Shown one piece after another: positions 30,084 to 36,982 of a stretch of 37,365 nt of DNA. The translations under genes and the position numbers were made by a program. Source of the DNA: Roseburia sp. Its GTDB lineage: Bacteria; Bacillota; Clostridia; Lachnospirales; Lachnospiraceae. Numbering within the stretch: the stretch's first letter is position 1; the number at the start of each line of letters is the position of its first letter. The stretch spans positions 1 to 37,365 of the forward strand of contig JAMPIG010000030.1 in the NCBI GenBank assembly GCA_023662875.1, written 5' to 3'. Below the pieces are notes generated by a model that saw only the letters and a program-made list of their open reading frames with translations, made no database searches and was not told the origin of the DNA.

Positions 30084-30607
30084 AAGCGCACATCACCGGT
30101 TGGAGTAGTTTCCTTCCTGACGATCATATTACATCTGCTCCACGTTTCATCCTGATAGGAAAAGATATCCTGCTCAACCTTTCTTTCTGCAAATCCCGCT
30201 TTTTCATAGCAACGCCTTGCCGGAAGATTTTCCCGGAAAACATTCAGCTGAACAGCCTCTGCGCCAGTGATCCAAAAAGCGTATTGCAGGGCTAAACGCA
30301 GCATTTTCTTCCCATATCCCGCTCCTCGGCTGGCCGGGTCTACAAGGATGAACTTCAGAAATCCGACACTGTCCTCAGTATTGAGGGAATAGCAAAAAAA
30401 GCCAACGGGCGTCCCGTTATCCTCGGTTGCTATATAGGCGCTGTCGTTCCAATCTATCGCCTCTTTTTCCAGGAAAGCATGAAAGGACTTCTGTGTGATC
30501 GGGTAAGGCAGAAGGTTTGCGCACCAAAGGACATGGGTTCTTTCGTTGTCTATCCATTTTTCAATAGCTTCATAATCTTTAGCAGGTATGTACGGGCGAA
30601 TTCTCAT
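30071..30607 (-). CDS. GNAT-family N-acetyltransferase
   Basis: This 178-residue protein has the GNAT fold: N-terminal strand MRIRPYIPAKDYEAIEKW, a central strand FLKFILVDPASRGAGYGKKMLRLAL (acetyl-CoA binding loop RGAGYGK near residue 95) and the terminal element NLPARRCYEKAGFAERKVE, typical of the family's last helix. It acetylates an unknown amine or protein N-terminus using acetyl-CoA. The ATG at 30607 has AAGGAG 9 nt upstream. It is transcribed alone and diverges from ispE. Confidence 0.88.
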   Translation of the reverse strand: MRIRPYIPAKDYEAIEKWIDNERTHVLWCANLLPYPITQKSFHAFLEKEAIDWNDSAYIATEDNGTPVGFFCYSLNTEDSVGFLKFILVDPASRGAGYGKKMLRLALQYAFWITGAEAVQLNVFRENLPARRCYEKAGFAERKVEQDIFSYQDETWSRCNMIVRKETTPTGDVRFEPA

Positions 30608-30709
30608 AAGCCTGGTCTCCTTCCTGTTTTTCCTTTTCTATTTTGCCATAATTCCGCTCGAATGACAAGAAAAAACACGGGAAATCGCTCCCGGAAACCC
30701 CGCAAACGA

Positions 30710-30738
30710 TTGACGAACCGCCAAAAAACAGCTATAAT
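30710..30738 (+). promoter_or_regulatory. SigA promoter of ispE
   Basis: TTGACG (30710-30715), 17 bp, TATAAT (30733-30738): nearly consensus. The palindrome TTGTATACAA (30750-30759) lies a few bases past the expected start site, a typical roadblock operator position. Confidence 0.85.
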
Positions 30739-30749
30739 TTTATTGTATC

Positions 30750-30759
30750 TTGTATACAA
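30750..30759. promoter_or_regulatory. Palindromic operator candidate TTGTATACAA
   Basis: This perfect 10-bp palindrome sits immediately downstream of the ispE -10 box. The same 12-bp context TCTTGTATACAA recurs at 36842-36853. GntR-family regulators of the FCD class bind short palindromes of this kind with a GTATAC-like core, and such a regulator is encoded two genes on (31838). Confidence 0.5.
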
Positions 30760-30805
30760 AGTACAAAGAGTTACTCCCCGGAAACGCCAAAGGAACAAAC
30801 CGCTT

Positions 30806-31669
30806 ATGAACACAAACCGTTATACACTGAAAGCATACGCAAAAATCAATCTGGGACTGGACGTGCTGCGCAGGCGGCCCGACGGATACCATGAGGTCAG
30901 CATGGTCATGCAGTCCGTAGGACTCTGGGACGAGCTGACCCTGGAGCGGACGGAAGCCGGAATCTTCCTGACGACGGACTCCGGGGATCTGCCCGCCGAT
31001 CAGAGCAACCTGGCTTACCGGGCGGCCCTGCTGATGCTGGAAACCTGGTCTGTTCCGGGGGGCGTCCGAATCCATCTTCAGAAAAACATCCCCATCGCCG
31101 CCGGCATGGCGGGAGGCAGCGCCGACGCGGCCGCCGTGATGAAGGGGATGAATCATTTATTTGGCCTGGGGCTTTCCGTCGGCGAGCTGATGGAAAGATC
31201 CGTGGTCATCGGGGCGGATGTCCCTTATTGTATCCTGGGCGGAACCGCCCTGGCGGAGGGGATCGGCGAAAGGCTGACGCCTCTTCCCCCGGCCCCCGGC
31301 TGCTTCGTTCTTATCGCCAGGCCGGATATCAGCGTGTCTACCCGGGAGGTCTACCAGGGGCTGGAGCTCGACCGGATCCGCCGACATCCCGATATCGGCG
31401 GCATGGTGTCCGCCGTTCGGGCGGGGGATCTGTCCGGAATTCTGTCCCGCATGGAAAACGTATTGGAGACTGTGACGGTTCCGGCGCATCCCGTCATCGC
31501 CTCCCTGAAGGAAGAGCTCCTACGCCTGGGCGCGGCAGGCAGCCTGATGAGCGGCAGCGGCCCGACCGTCTTCGGACTTTTCCCGGAGGAAGCCGCCGCC
31601 CGGGAGGCTTTCCGGCAGCTGCAGGGGAACCCGGCGGCGAAGCAGATATTTCTGACGACCTTTATCTGA
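30806..31669 (+). CDS. ispE: 4-diphosphocytidyl-2-C-methyl-D-erythritol kinase
   Basis: IspE phosphorylates CDP-methylerythritol in the non-mevalonate isoprenoid pathway. From the ATG at 30806 it has 287 residues, the normal length. GHMP kinase motifs are present: LKAYAKINLGLDVLRRRPDGYHE at the N-terminus, the ATP-binding IPIAAGMAGGSADAAAVMKG near residue 94 and GSLMSGSGPTVFGLF near 245. Longer in-frame extension runs antisense through the GNAT gene and is a shadow. AAGGA lies 11 nt upstream. A strong promoter and a terminator-like hairpin after the gene (31731) suggest it can be transcribed alone, with read-through to gntR possible. Confidence 0.96.
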   Translation: MNTNRYTLKAYAKINLGLDVLRRRPDGYHEVSMVMQSVGLWDELTLERTEAGIFLTTDSGDLPADQSNLAYRAALLMLETWSVPGGVRIHLQKNIPIAAGMAGGSADAAAVMKGMNHLFGLGLSVGELMERSVVIGADVPYCILGGTALAEGIGERLTPLPPAPGCFVLIARPDISVSTREVYQGLELDRIRRHPDIGGMVSAVRAGDLSGILSRMENVLETVTVPAHPVIASLKEELLRLGAAGSLMSGSGPTVFGLFPEEAAAREAFRQLQGNPAAKQIFLTTFI

Positions 31670-31730
31670 GCGTGACGTCCCGCTGAAGCAGCGGAATCCA
31701 AGCCCGTTGCTGCAAGCAGCCACTTTGGCT

Positions 31731-31753
31731 ATGTGTCTGAAAGACACATTTTT
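31731..31753 (+). terminator. Intrinsic terminator after ispE
   Basis: ATGTGTCT (31731-31738), a GAA loop and AGACACAT (31742-31749) form a perfect 8-bp stem followed by TTTTTC. It lies 60 bp after the ispE stop and before gntR. Confidence 0.75.
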
Positions 31754-31755
31754 CT

Positions 31756-31768
31756 CACGGGAATAAAC
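31756..31768 (+). repeat. 13-bp direct repeat, copy upstream of gntR
   Basis: CACGGGAATAAAC occurs here and identically at 32525-32537. Here it lies 15 bp upstream of a -10-like TATAAA (31784-31789), so it may be a promoter or operator element. Confidence 0.4.
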
Positions 31769-31837
31769 GCATCAAAGACAGGATATAAAAAGCGCCCCTC
31801 CGTGACGCTGAAAACTCATAGAAAGAGGTGATCCGAG

Positions 31838-32521
31838 ATGCAGGACTTTCTGCAGGCAAATATGGACGAATTTCTTCCCTTGCGGGATGTGGTTTTCAAT
31901 ACCCTGCGCAAGGCGATTCTGACCGGCGAGCTGAAGCCCGGCGAGCGTCTTATGGAAATTCATCTGGCCAACCGTCTGGGCGTGAGCCGCACGCCGATCC
32001 GGGAGGCCATCCGTAAACTGGAGCTGGAGGGACTTGTCACCATGATCCCCCGGCGCGGCGCGGAGGTCGCGCAGATCACGGAAAAGAGCATGAGCGACGT
32101 GTTGGAAATCCGCAGGGCTCTGGACGCCCTCTGCGCGGAGCTGGCCTGCGACCGTATCTCGGCCGGGGAGCTGGAAAGCCTGGGGCAGGCCTGCGATTCC
32201 TTTGAGGCAGCCGTCCAAACCGGCGACGCAAAAAGAATTGCCCAGGCGGACGTGGCTCTCCACGATATCATCGTCCAGGCTACCGGCAACCAGCGCCTGA
32301 TCCAGCTGGTCAACAACCTCTCGGAGCAGATGTACCGCTACCGCTTCGAGTATATCAAGGATTCCAGTCAGCATGAAATGTTGGTGACGGAGCATAGAAT
32401 AATCTATCAGAGCATTGTGGCGAAGGATAAAACAACGGCGGCCGACGCCGCCAGAACCCATATTGACAATCAGAAGCGGGCCATTATCCGCCGGATCCGT
32501 ATCGATCGCGGAAGCCAATAA
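31838..32521 (+). CDS. GntR-family transcriptional regulator, FCD (FadR-C) subfamily
   Basis: This 227-residue regulator has an N-terminal winged helix-turn-helix (about 18-85) with LMEIHLANRLGVSRTPIREAIRKLE, characteristic of GntR, and a C-terminal all-helical FCD ligand domain with AELACDRISAGELESLGQAC near 102, the metal-site signature DVALHDIIVQATGN near 137 and a final DAARTHIDNQ. FCD regulators usually repress nearby genes and are released by organic acids, amino acids or sugars acids; the ligand here is unknown. The ATG has AGAGGTG about 8 nt upstream. Palindromic TTGTATACAA in the ispE promoter could be its operator, which would mean feedback on its own region. Confidence 0.93.
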   Translation: MQDFLQANMDEFLPLRDVVFNTLRKAILTGELKPGERLMEIHLANRLGVSRTPIREAIRKLELEGLVTMIPRRGAEVAQITEKSMSDVLEIRRALDALCAELACDRISAGELESLGQACDSFEAAVQTGDAKRIAQADVALHDIIVQATGNQRLIQLVNNLSEQMYRYRFEYIKDSSQHEMLVTEHRIIYQSIVAKDKTTAADAARTHIDNQKRAIIRRIRIDRGSQ

Positions 32522-32524
32522 TTC

Positions 32525-32537
32525 CACGGGAATAAAC
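32525..32537 (+). repeat. 13-bp direct repeat, copy downstream of gntR
   Basis: CACGGGAATAAAC, identical to 31756-31768, lies just past the gntR stop and 16 bp upstream of a weak -10-like TACTCT (32554-32559), in front of the next gene. Confidence 0.4.
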
Positions 32538-32592
32538 CGAAAAATTCCGGCAATACTCTACCTGACGAAGAAAAGAGAGGCGGAGGATTGCC

Positions 32593-32883
32593 ATGAAGAA
32601 AAACAAGATCGGAATACGTATCATTGCAGTATTTTGCGCGGCGCTTGGCTGGTGGGGGCTGCTGTATCCGGAGCTCACCCTGACGCCCGATATCGTCCGT
32701 GTTATCCGCGAGGCTGAAGACGGCGCGGAAACCGTTACAGATCGCGACGGAGGTCTGACGGACAGTCTTTATCTGGAGCTTCTTGGGGCGGAGCGCGGAA
32801 GCATCCGTTTTCGCAGCAGGCTGCTCACAGAACTGAATGCTTTTTGGGAGGCTTTTTCATGGGACAGATCAACAGAGAACTGA
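32593..32883 (+). CDS. Small hypothetical protein with N-terminal membrane segment
   Basis: This 96-residue protein begins MKKNKIGIRIIAVFCAALGWW, a membrane anchor or weakly cleaved signal, and ends in a polar, charged tail with RGSIRFRSRLLTELNAFWEAF. I do not recognise a named family; it seems to be a small envelope protein. Its 3' end overlaps the murI start by 25 bp in another frame, so the two are translationally coupled and co-transcribed. AGAGGCGGAGG lies before the ATG. Whether it acts in cell-wall synthesis with MurI is only an inference from this overlap. Confidence 0.75.
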   Translation: MKKNKIGIRIIAVFCAALGWWGLLYPELTLTPDIVRVIREAEDGAETVTDRDGGLTDSLYLELLGAERGSIRFRSRLLTELNAFWEAFSWDRSTEN

Positions 32884-33701
32884 TGCAGAAGGACGCCCCG
32901 ATCGGGGTCTTTGACTCCGGGGTAGGCGGTCTGACCGTGGCGCGGGAAATCATGCGCCAGATCCCCAACGAAAAAATCATCTATTTCGGCGATACGGCGC
33001 GGGTTCCCTACGGCAGCAAGTCCCGGGAAACCGTCCGGCGCTACTCCGAGCAGATCGTTCGATTTCTGCGCACCTTCCGGGTAAAAACCATTGTGGTCGC
33101 CTGCAATACCGCCAGCGCCTACGCTCTCGACGCTTTGGAGGAACAGATCGACATTCCGATCATCGGCGTACTGAAGCCCGGCGCCAAGGCCGCCGCGGAT
33201 TCCACCCGAAACGGTCGAGTCGGCGTCATCGCCACCGAAGCGACCATCTCCAGCCAGATGTACACGAAATACATAAAACAACTGAACTCCGACATAACCA
33301 TCTACGAGAAGGCCTGCCCGCTGTTCGTTCCCCTTGTGGAGGAAGGACTCTGGGAGGATCCGGTTACGGACGAGATCACGCGCCGCTATCTGGCGGAGCT
33401 GATCGATATCAATATCGACACCCTGATCCTCGGCTGCACCCACTATCCGCTGATCCGCTCTACCTTAGGCCGGATCATGGGCGGCGGCGTAACCCTGGTG
33501 AACCCGGCCTACGAAACCGCCGTCGAGCTGCGGCAGATGCTGGCCGGGATGGATATGCTGAACGACGAGACGCCCGGTCTGGGCAGCAACAAATATCAGT
33601 TTTACGTCAGCGACAAGGCCGAAAAATTTGTACGATTTGCCAACTCCATCATAAAATACGGCATTCTCTCGGCAAAGGCCGTCAACATTGAAGAATATTG
33701 A
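32859..33701 (+). CDS. murI: Glutamate racemase
   Basis: MurI converts L-glutamate to D-glutamate for peptidoglycan. From the ATG at 32859 the protein has 280 residues. Both catalytic Cys segments are visible, VVACNTASAYALD near residue 80 and LILGCTHYPLIRS near 195, as is the N-terminal IGVFDSGVGGLTVAREIM (Asp19-Ser20). The start has GGGAGG 7 nt upstream; the alternative at 32844 lies within the overlapping small gene. It follows that gene with overlap and precedes a DUF1934 gene by about 110 bp. Confidence 0.97.
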   Translation: MGQINRELMQKDAPIGVFDSGVGGLTVAREIMRQIPNEKIIYFGDTARVPYGSKSRETVRRYSEQIVRFLRTFRVKTIVVACNTASAYALDALEEQIDIPIIGVLKPGAKAAADSTRNGRVGVIATEATISSQMYTKYIKQLNSDITIYEKACPLFVPLVEEGLWEDPVTDEITRRYLAELIDINIDTLILGCTHYPLIRSTLGRIMGGGVTLVNPAYETAVELRQMLAGMDMLNDETPGLGSNKYQFYVSDKAEKFVRFANSIIKYGILSAKAVNIEEY

Positions 33702-33810
33702 TACCCGCGGGCAATGAGCAGGCGGTCAGCGATCATTTGGCGAATACTGTGAGGAGTGACAACGAAGTTTCTTATAGAGTAAGGCATATTTTTCCACCGG
33801 AGATCTTCAG

Positions 33811-34293
33811 ATGACAAAAGAAATAAACATTACCGTTACCGGCGTCAGCATCGATGAGGACAGCCATGAGACAACGACAACCGTTACCGCCCGGGGGCAG
33901 TATTTTGAGCGGGACTGCGCCCGCTTTCTGCTGTACTCGGAAGAGGATCCGGAAACCGGCGCACTTACCGGCAACACCCTGAAGCTGACGGACAACCTTC
34001 TGGAGCTTACCAGAAGAGGTTCTGTCCGCTGCCGTATGGTCTTTGAGCCCGGAAAAAGCCACCGGATAAGCTACGTCACTCCCTACGGGACGCTGCTTCT
34101 GGATCTTTTTACGCAGGAGCTGACCGCCGACTGGTCGGAGCGGGACGGGGAGATCCGACTGGCTTACTCTCTTTATAACGCAAACTCTCTTTTATCTCAA
34201 AATAAACTTTTTATAAAAATAAAGGGATTTTCGGAAAATGGACTTAATTTCCAGACCGAATCTGCCGATATAAAAATTACCAATCATGGATGA
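33811..34293 (+). CDS. DUF1934-family calycin-like protein
   Basis: This 160-residue protein matches the DUF1934 (YwiB-like) family: a small calycin-like beta-barrel with no known enzyme activity. It is mostly beta strands (TKEINITVTGVSIDEDSHETTTT at the N-terminus, KLTDNLLELTRRGSVRCRMVFEP near 55-75, then ISYVTPYGTLLLDLFTQEL near 85-103, a frequent hallmark). It has no signal peptide or membrane segment. GGAG lies 8 nt before the ATG. The gene follows murI after about 110 bp and is followed directly by the hypothetical at 34347. Its function is unknown. Confidence 0.85.
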   Translation: MTKEINITVTGVSIDEDSHETTTTVTARGQYFERDCARFLLYSEEDPETGALTGNTLKLTDNLLELTRRGSVRCRMVFEPGKSHRISYVTPYGTLLLDLFTQELTADWSERDGEIRLAYSLYNANSLLSQNKLFIKIKGFSENGLNFQTESADIKITNHG

Positions 34294-34346
34294 TGCGTCC
34301 GACAGGGACAGAAAAACGGCGATTGTCGCCAGAAAGAGGGATAATT

Positions 34347-34967
34347 ATGAGTGTAAACGGAGTTACATCAGCAACCCAGGCAACGCCTGCCTACACCTAT
34401 TCCAGCACCGAGAGTAAGGCTGCCGAGACTACTGAGGTAAAGACTGAGGAGAAGTCCACAGCCGCTGAAACCGGTGTTGTGTATGAGCCTTCCAATGAGA
34501 CTGCGGCTTCTTCCGCAAAGAAGACCTATAAGCCGGATACGAATCTGATCAATAAGCTGAAGGCCGACGCGGAGGCGCGTACCGCGCAGCTGCGGAGTCT
34601 GGTAGAAAAAATGATGTCCGGCCAGGCTAATACCTACGGCAAGGCAAACGATATCTGGTCCTTCCTGAGAGAGGGCAATTTTACTGTTGATCCTGCTACC
34701 AAGCTGCAGGCTCAGGCGGATATCGCTGAGGACGGCTACTGGGGCGTAAGCCAGACCTCCCAGAGGATTCTGGATTTTGCTACCGCTCTGACCGGCGGCG
34801 ATCCCAGCAAGATCGAGGAGATGCGTTCCGCGTTCCAGAAGGGTTACGCGCAGGCTGAGAAGACCTGGGGCGGCAGCCTTCCCGATATCTCCAAGCGTAC
34901 TTATGACGCGGTTATGAAGGGCTTCGACGACATGGCTGCGGCTGCCGACAAGGTGATCACGGAATAA
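34347..34967 (+). CDS. Hypothetical Thr/Ala/Glu-rich soluble protein
   Basis: This 206-residue acidic protein has no membrane segment. Residues 1-60 are low-complexity (rich in Thr, Ala, Ser, Glu) and probably disordered; residues 63-206 are helical, with LINKLKADAEARTAQLRSLVEKMMSGQ near 66, IWSFLREGNFTVDPATKLQAQADI near 101 and a closing YDAVMKGFDDMAAAADKVITE. I do not recognise a family. Codon use (GCT, AAG, ATC, GGC and few rare codons) differs visibly from its GC-rich neighbours and suggests high expression. A ribosome binding site AGAGGG and a strong terminator at 35055 make it a well-expressed single gene, though it overlaps the end of the DUF1934 frame region by spacing of only 53 bp. 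Confidence 0.8.
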   Translation: MSVNGVTSATQATPAYTYSSTESKAAETTEVKTEEKSTAAETGVVYEPSNETAASSAKKTYKPDTNLINKLKADAEARTAQLRSLVEKMMSGQANTYGKANDIWSFLREGNFTVDPATKLQAQADIAEDGYWGVSQTSQRILDFATALTGGDPSKIEEMRSAFQKGYAQAEKTWGGSLPDISKRTYDAVMKGFDDMAAAADKVITE

Positions 34968-35054
34968 GACAGCTCCCGCAGGAGACAACGTCAGGGGAAA
35001 CCGTCCTCCGTAAAGCTTTGCGAACAGAAACGACAAATATCATACCGAATGAAG

Positions 35055-35084
35055 ACTCCGCGGAATGATTCCGCGGAGTTTTTG
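35055..35084 (+). terminator. Strong intrinsic terminator
   Basis: ACTCCGCGGAA (35055-35065), loop TGA, TTCCGCGGAGT (35069-35079), then TTTTTG. The 11-bp perfect stem ends the 34347 transcript. An outer GAAGA/TCTTC pair (35051-35055 and 35085-35089) extends it. It would also stop transcription from the opposite strand only weakly, as the U-tract is one-sided. Confidence 0.9.
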
Positions 35085-35127
35085 TCTTCAATAATAACAC
35101 TGATGTCGCTTCTCCTTCTCCGCCCGC

Positions 35128-36678
35128 TCAGCACCCCTTTACAATCAAAAGCTTCTGTCCCGCCTTCAGCTCGTCGCTTTCCAGCTCGTTCAGGCGTCTC
35201 AGGGTATCCACCGGCGTATAATATTTCTTGCCGATATTCCAGAGGTTATCTCCCCTCTTTACCACATAGACCACCATACCGGGAAGGCTGCTCATCTTCC
35301 CCGTGTCCAGCGGTGCCACCGATACCTGGCTGATCAGTTCCGCCGGAACCGTCTTAAATACCACGGTGGAAAAGCTCAACACCGCTTTGACGTCCATCTC
35401 CTCTCCGTCCAGCATGGTGACCTGCAGCTGCTCTACCGCGGCATGGATGGTATCGGTATCCTCCGGCGAAATATCCGGAACCTCCAGCGTATACTGATAG
35501 GGAATCTGCGCCTGGGCGCAGCCGTAAGGCGCGTCGTCCGCTCCCGTAATGTACATCAGCTTTACCGTAAGATTTCCCTGCAGGAGGATCCCGTTTTCTA
35601 CCGTCGTCTGCTGTTCCAGCGCGACCGACCCTTCGCTGTGCAGCAGCTGCAGTACATTGCCGACCTTAATATGAATATGATCCGTCACCTTGGTTTTACC
35701 CGTAACCCTCGCCAACAGCCTGCGCAGCTGAGCCCTGTGCGTCACGGTCGTGACCTCGTTCGACACTCCGTAAATATCGGATATGATCTCCAGCTTCTCT
35801 TCCTCGTAGACACGAATCACAAAGTCCAATACCATCTCGATCCCGATACTACGCTCCTCGCCGTCCAGATCCGGCCGCACAGCCAGCTCCTTCTGTCCCA
35901 GCTTACAGCGGATATCCGGCAGCATTCCCTCCCTGCAGCCATGGCATTCCAGAACGCCGCTGAAGGGAAGCGTCGTCTCAAAGGAGCGAACAGGATGCTC
36001 CTCCCCTTCCCCCTCGTACAGCAGGAAAACATGCGCCTCTCCGGACAGGGCAATCTTTTCCTCCATCACCTTGAATTCCAAATCCCCCAGGGATATATTG
36101 TCCCAGAGAATCTGAAAAATATTGGGATAGTTCGAGGGCAGCGCAATTTCCTCCTTGATCCGGAAAATATCGTTCTTACAGATCGCAATCTGCGCCAACT
36201 CCAGCGGCATCCGCCGGTACTCCACCCTCTCGTCCCCATGTACGGCGGTCGGTGCCTCCTCGTCGTAAAGCTCCTCCACCTTCGCCGTCAGCGTCACCAG
36301 CGACTGAATATTCAGCTTCCGGGAGTTGATCATGCTTACCGTAATATCCTCGACCTCGCCGTCTACGCTGACGTTGTCCGTCGGAGCCGCGCCCCGCAGA
36401 TTGATTCTTTCGTCGAAGGGCAGCCTGCCCTCCGTCACCACAAGGCTGCTGCCTTCCTCCAGAGTATGGTACAGCACCACATAAGCCAGATACCCTCTGA
36501 CGCTGACGATATCGGTTCCCGGCTTGATCTCTTCAACAATCAGCTCTCCCTTCTCCAGGTTCAGGGAATTTACATCCGGCTTACTGTCCGGGATATTGAC
36601 GTCGTCCTCCACCGTAAACTGCGTCACAGCCTCCGTTCTGACCCGATCCATATGTATATTTCTTTTTATCAGCTCCAC
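35128..36678 (-). CDS. SPOCS (DUF3794) and LysM domain protein
   Basis: This 516-residue protein belongs to the spore-associated SPOCS family, found in clostridial spore coat and exosporium proteins. It opens MELIKRNIHMDRVRTEAVTQ, typical of DUF3794 repeats (about residues 1-160 and 180-330, with a third around 330-455), and ends with a LysM domain (about 468-512: VVYVVKRGDNLWNIGKKYY, then NELESDELKAGQKLLIV) expected to bind peptidoglycan or cortex. The start is GTG with GGAGG 7 nt upstream. A SigE-like promoter lies upstream. LysM plus SPOCS resembles SafA/SpoVID-type coat morphogenesis proteins; the exact role is inference. Confidence 0.9.
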   Translation of the reverse strand: MELIKRNIHMDRVRTEAVTQFTVEDDVNIPDSKPDVNSLNLEKGELIVEEIKPGTDIVSVRGYLAYVVLYHTLEEGSSLVVTEGRLPFDERINLRGAAPTDNVSVDGEVEDITVSMINSRKLNIQSLVTLTAKVEELYDEEAPTAVHGDERVEYRRMPLELAQIAICKNDIFRIKEEIALPSNYPNIFQILWDNISLGDLEFKVMEEKIALSGEAHVFLLYEGEGEEHPVRSFETTLPFSGVLECHGCREGMLPDIRCKLGQKELAVRPDLDGEERSIGIEMVLDFVIRVYEEEKLEIISDIYGVSNEVTTVTHRAQLRRLLARVTGKTKVTDHIHIKVGNVLQLLHSEGSVALEQQTTVENGILLQGNLTVKLMYITGADDAPYGCAQAQIPYQYTLEVPDISPEDTDTIHAAVEQLQVTMLDGEEMDVKAVLSFSTVVFKTVPAELISQVSVAPLDTGKMSSLPGMVVYVVKRGDNLWNIGKKYYTPVDTLRRLNELESDELKAGQKLLIVKGC

Positions 36679-36711
36679 AGGATTACCTCCATATCTATAC
36701 TGGTATAAATA

Positions 36712-36741
36712 TGTATATGAGGGCGGCTTATAGGAATATTC
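36712..36741 (-). promoter_or_regulatory. SigE-like (mother-cell) promoter of the SPOCS/LysM gene
   Basis: On the minus strand GAATATT (36741-36735), 15 bp, CATATACA (36719-36712). This fits the Bacillus SigE pattern (ATATT, about 14-15 bp, CATA-x-A) at most positions. Transcription in the sporulating mother cell would agree with a coat-protein gene. Confidence 0.45.
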
Positions 36742-36843
36742 ACTGGTTTTGAAAATTATCTTGAAAAATCCCCCCGCCTGTGATAGGATGCTTCTAAGCA
36801 GATTTTCTACCGATACAAATCTTGAAGGTCAAAATCACAATTC

Positions 36844-36853
36844 TTGTATACAA
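36844..36853. promoter_or_regulatory. Palindromic operator candidate TTGTATACAA, second copy
   Basis: Perfect palindrome in the shared context TCTTGTATACAA, identical to 30748-30759. It lies about 130 bp upstream of the Rpn-like start. Confidence 0.45.
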
Positions 36854-36900
36854 TAGAATTCGCGTTTTGCGAAAATCTTATTGTCGCGAATCAGAAAATT

Positions 36901-36976
36901 CCTGCTTCAAAAACCAGAAAAAACAAAGCAGGGGCTCTGATGGAAGCGGAGACCTCCTGCAAAAACCAAAGGAGGT
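36901..36976 (+). promoter_or_regulatory. Alternative-hairpin leader masking a ribosome binding site
   Basis: Three stems share sequence. (1) CCTGCTT (36901-36907) with AAGCAGG (36926-36932). (2) GCAGGGGCTC (36928-36937) with GAG-A-CC-T-CCTGC (36949-36960). (3) ACCTCC (36952-36957) with GGAGGT (36971-36976), the ribosome binding site of the ORF at 36983. Stem 2 excludes both others. If stem 1 forms, stem 3 can form and the ribosome binding site is hidden; if stem 2 forms, it is free. Confidence 0.55.
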
Positions 36977-36982
36977 ACATTC

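Larger units (their letters stand above)
36679..36982. other. Intergenic region between the spore-protein gene and the Rpn-like ORF
   Basis: The 304 bp hold a SigE-like promoter (minus, 36712-36741), the palindrome TTGTATACAA (36844-36853) and a structured plus-strand leader (36858-36976). Inverted repeat ATTCGCG (36858-36864) with CGCGAAT (36885-36891) is visible. A plus-strand promoter was not convincingly found: TTGAAG (36822-36827) and TATACA (36847-36852) are 19 bp apart. Confidence 0.5.

Noticed and set aside
30479-30805. N-terminal extension of ispE by 109 codons
   Set aside because: It is antisense to the GNAT gene and would place the translation start upstream of the ispE promoter.
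33602-33817. A 71-codon minus-strand frame at the murI end
   Set aside because: It is antisense to murI and reaches into the spacer; it resembles a frame read through an intergenic repeat and has no own signals.
35443-36708. A 421-codon plus-strand open frame
   Set aside because: It is antisense to the SPOCS/LysM gene with no recognisable domain.
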